A stretch of DNA of 64,000 bases, taken from Streptomyces caatingaensis (lineage in GTDB: Bacteria > Actinomycetota > Actinomycetes > Streptomycetales > Streptomycetaceae). A program made the position numbers and the translations under genes. The stretch's first letter is position 1. Every line of letters starts with the position of its first letter. The stretch lies in assembly GCF_001187435.1 (NCBI RefSeq), contig NZ_LFXA01000017.1, forward strand, positions 62,001-126,000. The letters run 5' to 3'. The notes under the pieces are model-generated. The model had not been told where the DNA came from. It did no database searches and saw nothing but the letters and a program-made list of their open reading frames with translations. Positions 41,028 through 49,785 of this stretch are shown in pieces.

Positions 41028-42554
41028 ATGCCAACGGGCCGCACGACACCCGCCGAGATCCACACCTTCAAGGGACAGGAACGGCGCCTGCGCGCCGACC
41101 GCATCGGCCTCCCCGGACTCCTCATGTCCGTCGTGGCCGCCAGCGCCCCCCTGATGGTGACCACCGGCGGCATGCCGGTCACCTTCGGCGTCCTCGGCGT
41201 GGTCGGCTCACCCCTGCTGTACGTGATCCTCGGCCTGGTCCTGCTGCTCTTCAGCTTCGGCTACGCCGAGATGAGCCGCCACGTCCACAACGCCGGCGCC
41301 TTCACCGCCTACATCGCCCGCGGCCTCGGCGGCACCGCCGGCGCCGCCTCCTCGATCGTCGCCCTCGTCTCCTACAGCGCCATGCAGTGCTGCATCTACG
41401 GCCTGTTCGGTTTCGAACTCTCCGGGCTGATCGCACGGCACCTGGACGTGACCGTGGCCTGGTGGATACCCGCCCTCGCCGCCGTCGTGGCCGTCGGCGT
41501 CCTCGGCTGGCTGAAGATCGACCTCAACGTCAAGGTGCTGGGCGTCCTGCTGCTCGTCGAGGTCGTCATGGTCCTCGTCTTCGACGTCGCCGGGCTCGGC
41601 TCGCCCGGCCCCGAGGGCCTCTCCCCGCGCGCCTTCCACCCCGACACGCTCGCGGGCCCCGGCCTCGGCACCGCCTTCTGCGGCACCATCGCCTCCTTCG
41701 TCGGCTTCGAACAGGCCGCCGTCTACTCGGAGGAGACCAGCCGCCCGGGCGTCGTCGTCGCCCGCGTCACCTACCTCGCCGTCGGCTTCGTCGCCGTCTT
41801 CTTCGCCCTCAGCGCCTGGGCCCTCACCGTCGCCGCCGGCCCCTCCCGCATCCACGAACTCGCCCTCCAGGAGGGCCCCAACCTCCTCTTCGGCCTCACC
41901 GAGGACCGGCTCGGCACCGGCTTCACCGACGTCATGCACCTCTTCTACGTGACCGGCATGTTCGCCGCCATGCTCAGCTTCCACAACGTCGTCGCCCGCT
42001 ACGCCTTCGCCATGGGCCGCGAGGGACTGCTGCCCGCCGCCGTCGGCCGCACCTCCCGCACCAGCGGCGCCCCCGCCCACGGCTCCCTGCTCCAGAGCGG
42101 CGTGGCCCTCGCCGTCGTCGCCGTCTTCGCCGCCACCGACGACAAGCCCGCGGGCGACCCCACCGCCCCCGTCCTGCGGCTGTCCAACTGGCTCGGCAAC
42201 GTCTGCGCGCTGGGCGTCACCGTCCTGATGATCGCCGCCTCCGCCGGCGTCGTCGTCTTCTTCGTCCGCCGCGGCGCCGCCCGCGCCCAGGCGTGGCGCC
42301 TGGCCGCCTCCGCCGTCGCCGGCCTCGCCCTGACCGCCATCGCCGTGATCAGCGTCCGCGACTTCGACGCGCTCGTCGGCTCGGGGCCGGACTCACCGCT
42401 GCGGTGGGCGCTGCCCGGCATCGTCCTGCTCGCGCTGGTGGCCGGACTGACGCTGGGCCTGGTCCTCAAGTCGGTGCGCCCCGAGGTGCACGCCCGCATC
42501 GGGCTCGGCAACGAGGCGTTCCAGCTGGAGAAGGCGGCGGAGGAGGGGCGTTAG
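41028..42554 (+). CDS. APC-superfamily amino acid permease
   Basis: A 508-aa membrane protein with 12 predicted helices. The first helix holds LPGLLMSVVAASAPLMVTTG, a glycine-rich unwound segment typical of the APC fold, and the sixth-helix area reads GTAFCGTIASFVGFEQAAVY then SEETSRPGVVVAR, a conserved APC stretch. It probably imports an amino acid or amine with protons or sodium. AAGGA precedes the ATG. A very strong stem-loop follows the stop. The substrate cannot be deduced. Confidence 0.9.
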   Translation: MPTGRTTPAEIHTFKGQERRLRADRIGLPGLLMSVVAASAPLMVTTGGMPVTFGVLGVVGSPLLYVILGLVLLLFSFGYAEMSRHVHNAGAFTAYIARGLGGTAGAASSIVALVSYSAMQCCIYGLFGFELSGLIARHLDVTVAWWIPALAAVVAVGVLGWLKIDLNVKVLGVLLLVEVVMVLVFDVAGLGSPGPEGLSPRAFHPDTLAGPGLGTAFCGTIASFVGFEQAAVYSEETSRPGVVVARVTYLAVGFVAVFFALSAWALTVAAGPSRIHELALQEGPNLLFGLTEDRLGTGFTDVMHLFYVTGMFAAMLSFHNVVARYAFAMGREGLLPAAVGRTSRTSGAPAHGSLLQSGVALAVVAVFAATDDKPAGDPTAPVLRLSNWLGNVCALGVTVLMIAASAGVVVFFVRRGAARAQAWRLAASAVAGLALTAIAVISVRDFDALVGSGPDSPLRWALPGIVLLALVAGLTLGLVLKSVRPEVHARIGLGNEAFQLEKAAEEGR

Positions 42555-42560
42555 CCCCCC

Positions 42561-42605
42561 GGCGGGCGGGAAGTCCGGGGAAACGGCCCGGACTTCCCGC
42601 CCGCC
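42561..42605. terminator. Strong bidirectional terminator
   Basis: A perfect 19-base stem beginning GGCGGGCGGGAAGTCCGGG with a seven-base loop lies between the convergent permease and DyP peroxidase genes, six bases after the permease stop. It can terminate both transcripts. Confidence 0.85.
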
Positions 42606-42616
42606 CGCAGCCGGCG

Positions 42617-44971
42617 CTACGGCGTCCGCGACCAGGGGGCGGTCTGCCGGTCGTCGCGGATCAGGTCCGTCTCGTGCTCCTCGCCGCCCTCGACCGTGAC
42701 GACCCGGTACATGTTGTCGTGGAAGACCCAGTACCAGTTCTTCTTGCCGGGCACGGCCTGGACCGCCTCGACGCGCGTGACGCCCTGGAGGGACGGCCAG
42801 TCGGTGAGCATCCGGTTGGCGTCCCCCACCGGTCCGTCACGGTGGTCCTCGCCGGCGGGGGCGACGGCGATCCTCCGGTAGCGCTGGTTCCCCGGTCCGT
42901 CGGGGCCGACGAACGCCCAGTAGTGGTACCGGCCGTCGGGCCCGGGCTGCCAGGCGGGGTCGGGCAGGAAGGCGTCCACGCGGAGGGCGGAGTTGAGGGA
43001 CGTCCACGTGAACACCATCATCCGGTCGGGGCCCGCCTTGGCGCTGGTGTACGGCGCGCTGTCCTTGACGGTGATGTAGCGGGAGTACTGCGACCCGTTG
43101 AGGGTGTGGAAGACCCAGTACGCGCTCTTCCCCCCGGAGCGCTGCTCGTCGGGGACGGGCAGGATCGTGTCGATCCGGGCGACGCCCTCCAGGGCGGGCC
43201 AGGACGACAGCGGGCCCGCGGTCTCGACGACGACGCCCGTCTTCGTGTCGTCGCCCGTGGTGAGCGCGGAGCGCTCGGCCGTGCCGACCTGGACCGTGCG
43301 GATGGTCCCCTGCTGGAAGGTCCAGAAACGGTCCTTCGCGTCGGGCACCGGAAGGATCGCGTCCACCGGCACGCTCTGCCCGGGGAGCGGCCGCGGCCGC
43401 TGCTCCTCCTGCCCGCCGGTCTGCGTCAGCTCCTCGGGGAGCCGGGCCCCGGGGTCGCCGAGGGCCAGGCGCTTGAGGGTGCTGATGGCGGGGACGAAGG
43501 CGTAGACGGCGCCCCGGGTGCGGACGAACGGCTTGAAGTCCAGCGGGATCGCGTCCCGTACGCCCGCGTTGGTGCGGCACTCGAAGGTGACCGTGCCGTC
43601 GTTCACGCCCTTGAGCTGGCCGCTGACCATGGCGTCGGGGCCGGGCTTGTGCTCCCGCTCGGGCGGGAAGTCGGACTCGTTGATCCAGTCGTGCTGGACG
43701 AACTCGAACTGGCCCACCAGATCGGCCTGGTAGCAGACGAAGGCCAGGCCGCGCTCGCCGTCGGGGCCCATCGCCGGGTCGTTGCTCATCGGGTTGAAGG
43801 GCCGGCCGTAGGGGATCCCGCGGCGCATGATGCGGGCGGTGTCGATGAGGTCCTCGGGGACGAACTCGCCTTTCTCGAAGAGCCCGTCGCGGGGGTTGGT
43901 CTTGCGCAGGTGGGAGAAGAGCGGCGTCCTCAGGCCGTCGACGTCGTCCTGCTTGAAGGCGAAGTCGTTGGTGGGGCCGGGCATGCAGTCCTGCTTCTCG
44001 GGGCAGAGGGCGACCGGGGTGCCGTCGCGCCAGCGGCCGACGTAGCGGGCGGCCAGCCACTCCTGGGTCTTGTCACCGGTGACGGCCTTGAGGTCCTGGA
44101 GCCGTCTGAGGTGGGTGGCGACCTGGGTCCACCAGCCGGGGACGTCCTGTTCGAGGCGGCGCAGCACCTGGAAGGAGCCGTTGCCCATCCAGGCCGGGAT
44201 CCGGTCCACGGCCGCGGTCGCGAGGTTGTGCCTGGGGGCGCCCGGGAGCCCGATGACGAATTCGCCGGCGGGGATGAGGCGGGTGCCGGGCTTGCCGTCG
44301 ACGTAGCCCTTGCGCTGCGGGTCCTCGGCGTCGAAGCCGGCGACGCCGGGCTGGCTGGTGCCGTCGACGAAGCCGAAGTGCTCCTTGCCCTCGGCGTCGC
44401 CGTGCAGGTGCTGTCCCTCCTGTGTGTAGACGACGGTGGCGTTGGCCCGGCTCAGCGCCAGCTTCTGCCGTTCCACGGCGCTGTCGAGGCCGTCGGGGTC
44501 GTCGGCGGCGACGGTGAGGACGGCGTGGATCTCGGTGCGGTAGGGGCTGCCGAAGTCCCAGTGCTTGGGGTCGCTGTCGTCGGTGTCGCCCAGCAGGAGC
44601 GCCCGGTCGCGGTCACCGGGGCCCTGCATGAACGCCTGGAGCGTGTCGCCGGTCCGGGCCTCCTGCTCCAGCAGGTCGTCCTTGCCGGTGAGGAACTGGA
44701 GGCCGGGGTAGGTGAGGCTGAGGCCGGTCCAGACGGCCTTGAGGTCGGGGTTGCCGCCGCCGGTGGCCTTCCTGGCCTCGCTGTAGCGGGCGTTGAACTC
44801 GGCCACCTTCCTGGTCGTGGCGATCTCCGGGGTGATCCCGCCGATCCACTCCCGGGCCGACCGGGGGTCGCCGAAGTTGATGAGGACGAGCCGTACGTGG
44901 TCCTTCTTGAAACCGGCCAGGACGTCGCCCTGGATCTCGGTGTTCTCGCGCAGGGAAAGGCCGTTGGTCAT
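42617..44971 (-). CDS. DyP-type haem peroxidase with a C-terminal hemopexin-like repeat domain
   Basis: An unusually long (784 aa) dye-decolorising peroxidase. Residues 1-520 are the DyP domain: NTEIQGDVLAGFKKDHVRLV at the N-terminus, the GXXDG motif GFVDGTSQPG at about residue 200, and IMRRGIPYG near 380 followed by LAFVCYQADLVGQFEFVQHD. The proximal haem His could not be placed with certainty. From about 530 to the end come four repeats of about 60 residues, each with a phrase like VDAILPVPD, YWVFH or YWAFV and a Tyr/Arg strand ending TV, as in a four-bladed hemopexin propeller. No signal peptide was found. The start ATG (MTNGLSL) has only a weak GGA ribosome site. The copper oxidase gene lies 160 bases upstream on the same strand. 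Confidence 0.85.
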   Translation of the reverse strand: MTNGLSLRENTEIQGDVLAGFKKDHVRLVLINFGDPRSAREWIGGITPEIATTRKVAEFNARYSEARKATGGGNPDLKAVWTGLSLTYPGLQFLTGKDDLLEQEARTGDTLQAFMQGPGDRDRALLLGDTDDSDPKHWDFGSPYRTEIHAVLTVAADDPDGLDSAVERQKLALSRANATVVYTQEGQHLHGDAEGKEHFGFVDGTSQPGVAGFDAEDPQRKGYVDGKPGTRLIPAGEFVIGLPGAPRHNLATAAVDRIPAWMGNGSFQVLRRLEQDVPGWWTQVATHLRRLQDLKAVTGDKTQEWLAARYVGRWRDGTPVALCPEKQDCMPGPTNDFAFKQDDVDGLRTPLFSHLRKTNPRDGLFEKGEFVPEDLIDTARIMRRGIPYGRPFNPMSNDPAMGPDGERGLAFVCYQADLVGQFEFVQHDWINESDFPPEREHKPGPDAMVSGQLKGVNDGTVTFECRTNAGVRDAIPLDFKPFVRTRGAVYAFVPAISTLKRLALGDPGARLPEELTQTGGQEEQRPRPLPGQSVPVDAILPVPDAKDRFWTFQQGTIRTVQVGTAERSALTTGDDTKTGVVVETAGPLSSWPALEGVARIDTILPVPDEQRSGGKSAYWVFHTLNGSQYSRYITVKDSAPYTSAKAGPDRMMVFTWTSLNSALRVDAFLPDPAWQPGPDGRYHYWAFVGPDGPGNQRYRRIAVAPAGEDHRDGPVGDANRMLTDWPSLQGVTRVEAVQAVPGKKNWYWVFHDNMYRVVTVEGGEEHETDLIRDDRQTAPWSRTP

Positions 44972-45133
44972 GGGTGATCCGTTCGTCGTGCGCTGATCGG
45001 GAAGGAGGCGCGGGCGTCCGGGGGCGCTCGCGGGCGTTCGGGGGGGGCGTGCGGGGGCGTCCGGTGGCAACGCCCGGGCGCGGGCCGCGCGTTCACCGCG
45101 AACGGCCCGCGCCGGCCGCGCGGGGGAGGCGGA

Positions 45134-47044
45134 TCAGGCGTTCGGCCTCAGCTGGACCCACTGGGCCTCGCTGGGCACGCCGTTCCCGTCGAGCAGGAAG
45201 AGCATGTAGTAGCCGGGCGGGGCGTCCTGGGCCGACGGCGGGGCCTGGAGGCTCAGCGCGCCGCCCGCGTTCGCCCGGATCGGCAGCTCCAGCCGGCGCT
45301 GGCTGGTGTCGACGGCGTGCGTGGACGTGACGGGCGCGACCAGGACGGCCTTGGCGGCGCGGGTCGGGGTGTTGGTGTCCACCCGGAACGTCGCGCCGTA
45401 CGCCACCGGCCCGTTCGGCGCGTTCCGCAGGTCGGGGCGGCTGCCCTGCTGGAGGTAGGGCGGCTCGAAGATCTCGATGGTGCCGTTGTAGCCCGACTTG
45501 ATGTTCGGGTTGGCGGCCATCTGCTGGAGCTCGTCACCGGTGACCATGACCCGGCCGTCCGGCAGCAGCACCGCGTTGGAGTGGTAGCCGCGCGGCAGCC
45601 GCTGGGCCGGGCCGATCGTCCACCTGCCGCTCGCGTCCCGGGTCTCGGTGTAGCGGCGCTTCATCCACTCCTCCGAGACGTTGGGGTTGAGGAGGCCGGC
45701 CCCGTAGTCCCTGATGTGGAACGCCCCGTTGACGGTGAACAGGTTGCCGTTGGGCAGGATGAGGGTGTCATCCTGCGTGCGGCTGTAGTTGCGGGGGGTC
45801 TCCTCGGTCCACTGGCCGCCGTTCGGGCCGCTCGTGAACTTGAACACCTTGTTGCTGTGGTTGTCGCCGCCGAGGACGAGGACCGAGTCCGGCCCGTTGG
45901 TGCCGTTGGGGAGCGGGACGGCGGATCCGTAGAGGCGCATGCCGCCGTCGGGCCGGGCGGGCAGCCCGGCGCGGGTCTCGTTCTGCGGGTCGAAGGCGAA
46001 CTGCTCGCCCGCCTCGCGGCCGAAGCCGTAGACCTTGCCGTCGCGCAGCGCGAACAGGTGCGGGTAGTCCTGGGTGTACGGGGCCTGCACCCGCCACGCG
46101 TCGAGCGGCTGGCGCTCGGGGGCCGGCGCCTTGTCCGTCAGGACCGGCATCGTCCTGGCCGGGAAGCGCTCGATGAGCGTGGACGGGGTGCCGTAACCGG
46201 TCTCGCGCTGGCCGGACATGATGAGCTGACGGCCGTCCGCCGTGGTGACCACGCCCGGGTACCAGCGGCCGTGCCGCATGTCCTGCTGCCGGTGCCACGT
46301 CTCCGTCCACGGGTCGAAGACGAACGCGAACCGGGCGCCCGCGCCGTCCCGGTCCGCGCCGAAGTTGCCGCCGAAGACGCCCACCATGCCGTTGGGCAGG
46401 TAGGAGTGGCCCGCGCAGAAGACGGGCGCGGCCCGCCGCACGCCCGTGTCGTCGTCCATGTCCACCTCGGGCGGCGGGACGGCCTTGAAGGCGCTCGGCC
46501 CGGTGCCGGCCTTCGGGTCCCAGACGTAGGCGCGGCCGGTGTTGTTCTTGCCGACCTGCTGGGTGGGCGCGGGCTCGATCGTCGGGTTGCTGTTGAACAT
46601 CTCGAACGAGAACACCAGCACCTTGCCGGTGGGCAGCAGCGCGACGTGGTCGCCGAAGTCGGGGGAGGGGAAGTAGTCCGTCCACTTCCCGAACTGCCGG
46701 ACGTCGTACGGTGCGTTCTCCTGCGCCTGCGACGCGGTCAGGTCGTTGAAGCGCTGCGTCCGCATGGACTGCGGATAGGTGTCGTCGGCCGCCACGAGCC
46801 GGCGCCAGGCCAGCGCCTCGGCCTCGTCCTTGCCGAGGGCGGCCACCTCGGCGGGCCGGACGGCGGCCCGCAGCCGCGCGGGAGCGAGGGACGGGGCCGT
46901 CGGGGTGGTGGTGGCGGGCGCGGGGGTGGACAGCAGGGTGAGGGTCGACAAAGCGATCACGGTGGCGGCGCCGGCCGCGAGCGCCGTCCTGGGTCTTCTG
47001 CGGGACAGGGCTCTTCTGCGGGGCAGGGGTCTTCTGGGAGACAT
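45134..47044 (-). CDS. Secreted galactose-oxidase-like copper radical oxidase
   Basis: A 636-aa exported enzyme that should oxidise a primary alcohol to an aldehyde while reducing O2 to H2O2. The N-terminus is a basic signal peptide (RRRPRTALAAGAATVIALST) with twin arginines, so Tat export is possible. A seven-bladed Kelch-type propeller follows, then an immunoglobulin-like C-terminal domain. Active-site parts: Cys in APVFCAGHSYLPNG (about residue 209) and Tyr in GRWYPGVVTTADG (about 262) for the Tyr-Cys cofactor, the ligands Tyr-His in RGYHSNAVLLPDGRV (about 486) and His in STHAVDTSQRR (about 573). The ATG has GAGGAG five bases upstream. The DyP gene follows. No cellulose-synthase-like gene is adjacent, unlike the glxA locus. 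Confidence 0.9.
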   Translation of the reverse strand: MSPRRPLPRRRALSRRRPRTALAAGAATVIALSTLTLLSTPAPATTTPTAPSLAPARLRAAVRPAEVAALGKDEAEALAWRRLVAADDTYPQSMRTQRFNDLTASQAQENAPYDVRQFGKWTDYFPSPDFGDHVALLPTGKVLVFSFEMFNSNPTIEPAPTQQVGKNNTGRAYVWDPKAGTGPSAFKAVPPPEVDMDDDTGVRRAAPVFCAGHSYLPNGMVGVFGGNFGADRDGAGARFAFVFDPWTETWHRQQDMRHGRWYPGVVTTADGRQLIMSGQRETGYGTPSTLIERFPARTMPVLTDKAPAPERQPLDAWRVQAPYTQDYPHLFALRDGKVYGFGREAGEQFAFDPQNETRAGLPARPDGGMRLYGSAVPLPNGTNGPDSVLVLGGDNHSNKVFKFTSGPNGGQWTEETPRNYSRTQDDTLILPNGNLFTVNGAFHIRDYGAGLLNPNVSEEWMKRRYTETRDASGRWTIGPAQRLPRGYHSNAVLLPDGRVMVTGDELQQMAANPNIKSGYNGTIEIFEPPYLQQGSRPDLRNAPNGPVAYGATFRVDTNTPTRAAKAVLVAPVTSTHAVDTSQRRLELPIRANAGGALSLQAPPSAQDAPPGYYMLFLLDGNGVPSEAQWVQLRPNA

Positions 47045-47096
47045 GGGGCTCCTCGGGGAGACGACTTCGCTGTGCACGCAGTGCAGCACGCCCCGT

Positions 47097-47123
47097 AGTC
47101 ATGACTGGGTAGACATACCGGTA
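47097..47123 (-). promoter_or_regulatory. AT-rich palindromes upstream of the copper oxidase gene
   Basis: Two short perfect palindromes, AGTCATGACT (47097-47106) and TACCGGTA (47116-47123), sit 55-80 bases before the oxidase start. They lie in the only AT-rich patch of this neighbourhood, which continues to about 47150. A promoter and operator are likely, but no hexamer pair is clear enough to call. Confidence 0.3.
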
Positions 47124-47224
47124 ATAGCATGAATATTTGTCGATATGGGCCACGTCGCGTGTCGACTTACTGACCCTGAGTGATCGAATGGCCGCCCCCG
47201 TCCACCCCTCGCCAGGAGGTCCGC

Positions 47225-47632
47225 ATGTTCAGCAAGTCCGGGATCGTCATGGCCGCCCTCGCCGGGATCGTGCTCCTCGCCGCCGCGACCGGCGGCGGCT
47301 CGGCGGCACCCCTGCACACCGGCAACGCCCCGCACGCCGTCACCGGCCCCGTCCTCACCGGCGGCGCCGACGGCAGACCCCACCTCCTCCAGTGTCCGCC
47401 CTCGGAATGGGCCTACGGCGGCGGCTACACCATCACCCCCGGCGCCGGCCGCCAGCTCGGCACCCAGGCCGCCGATGTCCTGGAGAACCACCCCTCCGAC
47501 AACGGCACCGGCTGGATCGTCGCCGTCCGCAAGGACCACTGGCGCGCCCCCTGGGGCATCGAGGCCTCCCCGGCCGACCTCACCGTCCACGCCGTCTGCA
47601 CCGAGGGCCAGGGCGGCCCCCACGGCGGCTGA
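47225..47632 (+). CDS. Small secreted protein of unknown function
   Basis: A 135-aa protein with a signal peptide (MFSKSGIVMAALAGIVLLAA, then a small-residue cleavage region) and a mature part of about 105 residues with two cysteines (LQCPPSEWAYGGGY and VHAVCTEG) likely forming a disulphide. The order suggests a small beta domain (WIVAVRKDHWRAPWGIEA). AGGAGG lies six bases before the ATG. It is divergent from the copper oxidase gene and might share its regulatory region. I recognise no family. Confidence 0.75.
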   Translation: MFSKSGIVMAALAGIVLLAAATGGGSAAPLHTGNAPHAVTGPVLTGGADGRPHLLQCPPSEWAYGGGYTITPGAGRQLGTQAADVLENHPSDNGTGWIVAVRKDHWRAPWGIEASPADLTVHAVCTEGQGGPHGG

Positions 47633-47666
47633 CCGGAACCGCCGGAAGCGGCCCCGGGCAAAGAGA

Positions 47667-47691
47667 AGAGCCCCGGCTGGGCCGGGGCTCT
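47667..47691. terminator. Stem-loop between the secreted-protein gene and tRNA-Leu
   Basis: A perfect 11-base stem AGAGCCCCGGC with a three-base loop lies just downstream of both the plus-strand gene and the minus-strand tRNA gene. It can terminate both. Confidence 0.8.
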
Positions 47692-47696
47692 CTCCG

Positions 47697-47784
47697 TGGT
47701 GTCCGAGGGGGGACTTGAACCCCCACGCCCGATAAAGGGCACTAGCACCTCAAGCTAGCGCGTCTGCCATTCCGCCACCCGGAC
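47697..47784 (-). tRNA. tRNA-Leu (anticodon GAG)
   Basis: On the minus strand the sequence folds as a class II tRNA. The acceptor stem is GTCCGGG with CTCGGAC, the D-arm contains TGGCGGAATGGCAGACGC, and the anticodon stem CTAGC/GCTAG has the loop TTGAGGT, so the anticodon is GAG (47749-47751). A long variable arm (TGCCC...GGGCG) and the T-arm with GGTTCAAGTCC follow. The CCA end is encoded (47697-47699). The long variable arm and A73 are leucine features. GAG reads the common CTC codon. The adjacent stem-loop terminates it. Confidence 0.97.
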
Positions 47785-48035
47785 AAGGTGTCTGTCTTCG
47801 CGGGGTGTTCCCCGCGGCGACATGGAAAACAATACCAGGCTTCCGGGGGTGCCCGATCACCCCGGCCGGCGGCCGGGCTCCGGCCCGACCAGCGGTTCTT
47901 TGCGGGAGTGTGTCGGCGGGATCACGGCCTTGGGGGGCGGGGGCCACGGGTAGCAGGATGGCGGCGGGCCCTGCCGGGCCCCGCGCCGGGCCGTTCCCGG
48001 TACCGGCGCCGCAGGAGGAAGCCAGAGGAGGCAGC

Positions 48036-49352
48036 GTGAGCGCGGAACACACGTCGGGTGCCGAGAGCGAGGTCGTGGATCTCTGCCGGGACCTGATCCG
48101 CATCGACACCAGCAACTACGGCGACCACTCCGGGCCCGGTGAGCGCGCCGCCGCCGAGTACGTGGCCGAGAAGCTCGCCGAGGTGGGGATCGAACCGCAG
48201 ATCTTCGAATCCCATCCGGGGAGGGCCTCGGTCGTCGCCCGGATCGAGGGCGAGGACCGCTCGCGGCCCGGGCTGCTCATCCACGGGCACACGGACGTCG
48301 TGCCGGCGGACGCCGCCGACTGGACGCACCACCCCTTCGCGGGCGAGGTCGCCGACGGATGCGTGTGGGGGCGCGGGGCCGTCGACATGAAGGACATGGA
48401 CGCGATGACCCTCGCGGTCGTCCGCGAGCGCATGCGCACCGGCCGCAAGCCCCCGCGCGACGTCGTGCTCGCCTTCCTCGCCGACGAGGAGGCCGGCGGC
48501 ACCTGGGGCGCGCGGTACCTGGTGGACAAGCACCCCGGGCTGTTCGAGGGCGTCACCGAGGCGATCGGCGAGGTCGGCGGCTTCTCGTTCACCGTCAACG
48601 AGGACCTGCGGCTGTATCTGATCGAGACGGCCGAGAAGGGCATGCACTGGATGCGGCTCACCGTCGAGGGCACGGCCGGCCACGGCTCGATGACCAACAC
48701 GGACAACGCGATCACCGAACTCTGCGAGGCCGTCGCCCGGTTGGGGCGGCACGAGTTCCCCGTCCGCGTCACCAAGACCGTACGCTCGTTCCTCGACGAG
48801 CTGTCCGACGCGCTGGGAACGTCGCTGGATCCCGAGGACATGGAGACGACCCTCGCCAAACTCGGTGGCATCGCCAAGATGATCGGCACCACGCTGCGCA
48901 ACAGCGCCGCCCCGACGATGCTCGGCGCCGGCTACAAGGTCAACGTCATTCCGGGGCAGGCCACCGCGCACGTCGACGGCCGCTTCCTGCCGGGCTACGA
49001 GGAGGAGTTCCTCGCCGACCTCGACCGCGTCCTCGGCCCGCGGGTGCGGCGCGAGGACGTGCACGCGGACAAGGCCGTGGAGACCGGCTTCGACGGCGAC
49101 CTGGTCAAGGCGATGCAGACCGCGCTGCGGGCGGAGGACCCCATCGCGCGGGCCGTCCCCTACATGCTCTCCGGCGGCACCGACGCCAAGTCCTTCGCCG
49201 ACCTCGGGATCCGCTGCTTCGGCTTCGCCCCGCTGAAGCTGCCGCCGGAGCTGGACTTCGCCGGCATGTTCCACGGGGTGGACGAGCGGGTGCCCGTCGA
49301 AGGTCTGACATTCGGGACGCGCGTGCTCGACCGGTTCCTCGACGCGTGCTGA
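48036..49352 (+). CDS. M20/M28-family zinc peptidase (succinyl-diaminopimelate desuccinylase-like)
   Basis: A 438-aa di-zinc aminoacylase/peptidase of the M20 family. Metal ligands and catalytic residues are visible: LLIHGHTDVVPAD (His ligand and the following Asp), WGRGAVDMKDMDAM (bridging Asp), LADEEAGGTWGA (catalytic Glu pair) and the C-terminal His in GMFHGVDERV. The lid or dimerisation domain spans about 185-320. There is no signal peptide, so it acts in the cytoplasm on a peptide or acylated amino acid. The GTG start has GGAGG at good spacing. The upstream 250 bases after the tRNA contain no other gene. Confidence 0.92.
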   Translation: MSAEHTSGAESEVVDLCRDLIRIDTSNYGDHSGPGERAAAEYVAEKLAEVGIEPQIFESHPGRASVVARIEGEDRSRPGLLIHGHTDVVPADAADWTHHPFAGEVADGCVWGRGAVDMKDMDAMTLAVVRERMRTGRKPPRDVVLAFLADEEAGGTWGARYLVDKHPGLFEGVTEAIGEVGGFSFTVNEDLRLYLIETAEKGMHWMRLTVEGTAGHGSMTNTDNAITELCEAVARLGRHEFPVRVTKTVRSFLDELSDALGTSLDPEDMETTLAKLGGIAKMIGTTLRNSAAPTMLGAGYKVNVIPGQATAHVDGRFLPGYEEEFLADLDRVLGPRVRREDVHADKAVETGFDGDLVKAMQTALRAEDPIARAVPYMLSGGTDAKSFADLGIRCFGFAPLKLPPELDFAGMFHGVDERVPVEGLTFGTRVLDRFLDAC

Positions 49353-49438
49353 GCGGGTCCGTATCCAGTCCTGAACAGTCGTCAGTTTGGCGGGAGTTGG
49401 CGTCTCTTAGCCGGAAAGAGTGAACAGTCTCACGGTTA

Positions 49439-49466
49439 CGTAGCCCTATTACCTTCCTCTCGTTAC
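49439..49466 (+). promoter_or_regulatory. Candidate sigma-BldN promoter of chpH
   Basis: CGTAGC (49439-49444), exactly 16 bases, then CGTTAC (49461-49466) resemble the sigma-BldN consensus CGTAAC-N16-CGTTGA known from S. coelicolor. Sigma-BldN directs chaplin and rodlin genes there. Transcription would start about 43 bases before the chpH ATG. The match is 5/6 and 4/6, and the spacing is exact. Confidence 0.55.
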
Positions 49467-49515
49467 AGGGTGTGCGGTCCGCGGCTGGGACCGCATCCCA
49501 ACAAGGAGGAACCCA

Positions 49516-49749
49516 ATGCTCAAGAAGGTCGTCGCCACTGCGGCTGCCACCGGTGGTCTCGTGCTCGCGGGCGCGGGGCTGGCCGCCGCCAGCGGGGGCG
49601 CGCAGGGAGCTGCTGTGAACAGCCCCGGCGTCGTTTCGGGCAACGTCATCCAGGTTCCCGTCGAGGTGGACGCGAACGTGTGTGGCAACACCATCAACGT
49701 CGTCGGCCTGCTCAACCCCGCGACCGGCAACGTCTGCGTCAACAAGTGA
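49516..49749 (+). CDS. chpH: Short chaplin (ChpH-type)
   Basis: A 77-aa secreted hydrophobic coat protein. After a signal peptide (MLKKVVATAAATGGLVLAGA) comes one chaplin domain: GAQGAAVNSPGVVSGNVIQ, the first Cys in ANVCGNTINVVGLLNP and the second in GNVCVNK. The two cysteines form the intramolecular disulphide typical of ChpF-H. Chaplins assemble into amyloid-like films that lower surface tension and coat aerial hyphae. AAGGAGG lies upstream of the ATG. It is next to a long chaplin gene, as chpH-chpC are in S. coelicolor. Confidence 0.95.
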   Translation: MLKKVVATAAATGGLVLAGAGLAAASGGAQGAAVNSPGVVSGNVIQVPVEVDANVCGNTINVVGLLNPATGNVCVNK

Positions 49750-49785
49750 TGTTGCCCCTCGCCGGGTGAGGGTATGGAGAAACCG

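Noticed and set aside
40217..44977. Plus-strand open frame of about 1586 codons
   Set aside because: It runs across two plus-strand genes in a different frame and antisense to the DyP peroxidase. The Arg/Pro-rich and then Val/Gly/Asp-rich text is typical shadow composition.
47697..47784. tRNA-Leu as a possible attachment site of an integrated element
   Set aside because: The flanking genes look chromosomal, no integrase gene is next to it, and no second copy of the tRNA 3' end was noticed nearby.
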